NCBI GenBank assembly: GCA_007280825.1
Contig: QYQI01000142.1
Coordinates: forward strand, 1 to 5,179
Direction of reading: 5' to 3'
Origin: Ignavibacteriales bacterium
Lineage (GTDB): Bacteria > Bacteroidota > Ignavibacteria > Ignavibacteriales > Melioribacteraceae
Length of the DNA stretch: 5,179 bases
In this document: one piece after another, positions 4,663 through 5,179 of the stretch
How positions within the stretch are numbered: position 1 is the stretch's first letter
Layout of the letters: the number at the start of each line of letters is the position of its first letter
The notes under the pieces: generated by a model
Databases searched by the model: none
What the model saw: only the letters and a program-made list of their open reading frames with translations
Told to the model about the DNA's origin: nothing
Made by a program: the position numbers and the translations under genes

Positions 4663-5179
4663 ATGTTAAAACACTTACTTTTTTCTTTATTAATAGTTTG
4701 TTTCTTTGTTAGTTCAACATCTGTCGAGGCAGGGAGAAAAGTAACGATCACAGTCGATGTTAAACAAAAGAAACCAGATGGAAGGTCTTGGGATCCATTT
4801 GGAGGGGCCCCAGATATTCAAATAAAATTATTTAATAATCAAATTGGTAATCTAGTTTCTCCTCGTCTTGAAGATACTTACAAAACTTCTTATACATTTG
4901 AAATCCCCGACAATGTTTCTGAAAAAATTAATTTGGAAATCTGGGATATGGATATAATTGAAAATGATCTTATTGGAAGTTGTTCGTTTCAAAATGGTAG
5001 AAATCAATCATTTGAATGCGGTAGTTCAAGTGTTATAATTAACTTTATTGAAGGTCAGAAGAAAATACAAACAAATACAAAGAATAATGAAATAGCGAAG
5101 AATAAAAACAAGCAACTTAATGAGATAGCTCTCTCAGCTACAGATTACGGAGATTCCAATTGGAGCGACACTCAAGAAC
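4663..5179 (+). CDS. Exported C2-like domain protein, 5' part only
   Basis: The frame is open from the ATG at 4663 to the right edge, giving 172 codons with no stop, so the C-terminus is missing. GGAG (4653-4656) lies 6 nt before the ATG. Residues 1-23 are a signal peptide with a VEA|G signal peptidase I site and no lipobox. Residues about 26-130 look like a C2-type beta-sandwich: a first strand VTITVDVKQKK, then W43-D44-P-F-G-G-A-P-D51 with a following strand (IQIKLF), and LEIWDMDIIENDLIGS (91-106), where D95, D97 and D102 match the D-x-D...D calcium loop followed by the conserved IG. Cys107 and Cys119 could form a disulfide. From about 131 the chain becomes Lys/Asn/Gln-rich and probably is a linker to a further unseen domain. 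Calcium or surface binding is inferred from the fold only. Confidence 0.8.
   Translation, partial: MLKHLLFSLLIVCFFVSSTSVEAGRKVTITVDVKQKKPDGRSWDPFGGAPDIQIKLFNNQIGNLVSPRLEDTYKTSYTFEIPDNVSEKINLEIWDMDIIENDLIGSCSFQNGRNQSFECGSSSVIINFIEGQKKIQTNTKNNEIAKNKNKQLNEIALSATDYGDSNWSDTQE

Noticed and set aside
187..5040. GTTATAATT as a window-wide repeated motif (188, 4122, inverse at 4246, 5032)
   Set aside because: It is short and AT-only apart from one base, and one copy is plain coding sequence, so chance in AT-rich DNA explains most of it.

Overview
This AT-rich window looks like chromosomal DNA from the Bacteroidota/Ignavibacteria side of the FCB bacteria. The protein repertoire points there: an outer-membrane-type lipoprotein with carboxypeptidase-regulatory, BACON-like and Fn3 modules, LPP20-type proteins, a PGWGQLY (DUF5683-type) membrane domain and a signal peptide cut before Gln. 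Good GGAG-type Shine-Dalgarno sites precede three of the four genes at 5-6 nt, which fits Ignavibacteria/Chlorobi better than classical Bacteroidia. The lineage is an inference.

Layout, all genes on the plus strand: (1) 1-256 is very AT-rich non-coding DNA with two copies of a short repeat and an inverted repeat. (2) 257-419 is a G+C-richer island that folds on paper into a multi-helix RNA ending in an intrinsic-terminator-like hairpin plus seven T. (3) 434-2545 encodes a 703-residue modular lipoprotein ending in seven Trp-rich repeats, probably a seven-bladed beta-propeller. An in-frame ATG at 326 would run through the RNA element and is probably not the start. (4) 2546-2688 is a spacer with weak inverted repeats. 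(5) 2689-3282 and 3288-4082 are a two-gene operon: an LPP20-type lipoprotein and a secreted/membrane protein with a related N-terminal domain joined to a DUF5683-type domain. (6) 4083-4662 is a 580-base spacer with several kinds of short repeat and one possible tiny ORF. (7) 4663 to the right edge is the 5' part of an exported C2-like domain protein, cut by the window.

The genes suggest cell-envelope functions: a surface display or adhesion lipoprotein, a periplasmic/outer-membrane LPP20 pair and a secreted C2-domain protein. No catalytic pathway, RNA gene of a known class, CRISPR array or transposase is visible. The most interesting item is the 257-419 element. It has nested helices (274-284/384-394, 303-311/359-367, 321-333/340-351, 368-373/378-383) and a terminator (391-398/405-412) whose 5' arm overlaps the closing helix, so it could be a riboswitch-like attenuator or an independent small RNA. 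I recognise no known RNA family in it.
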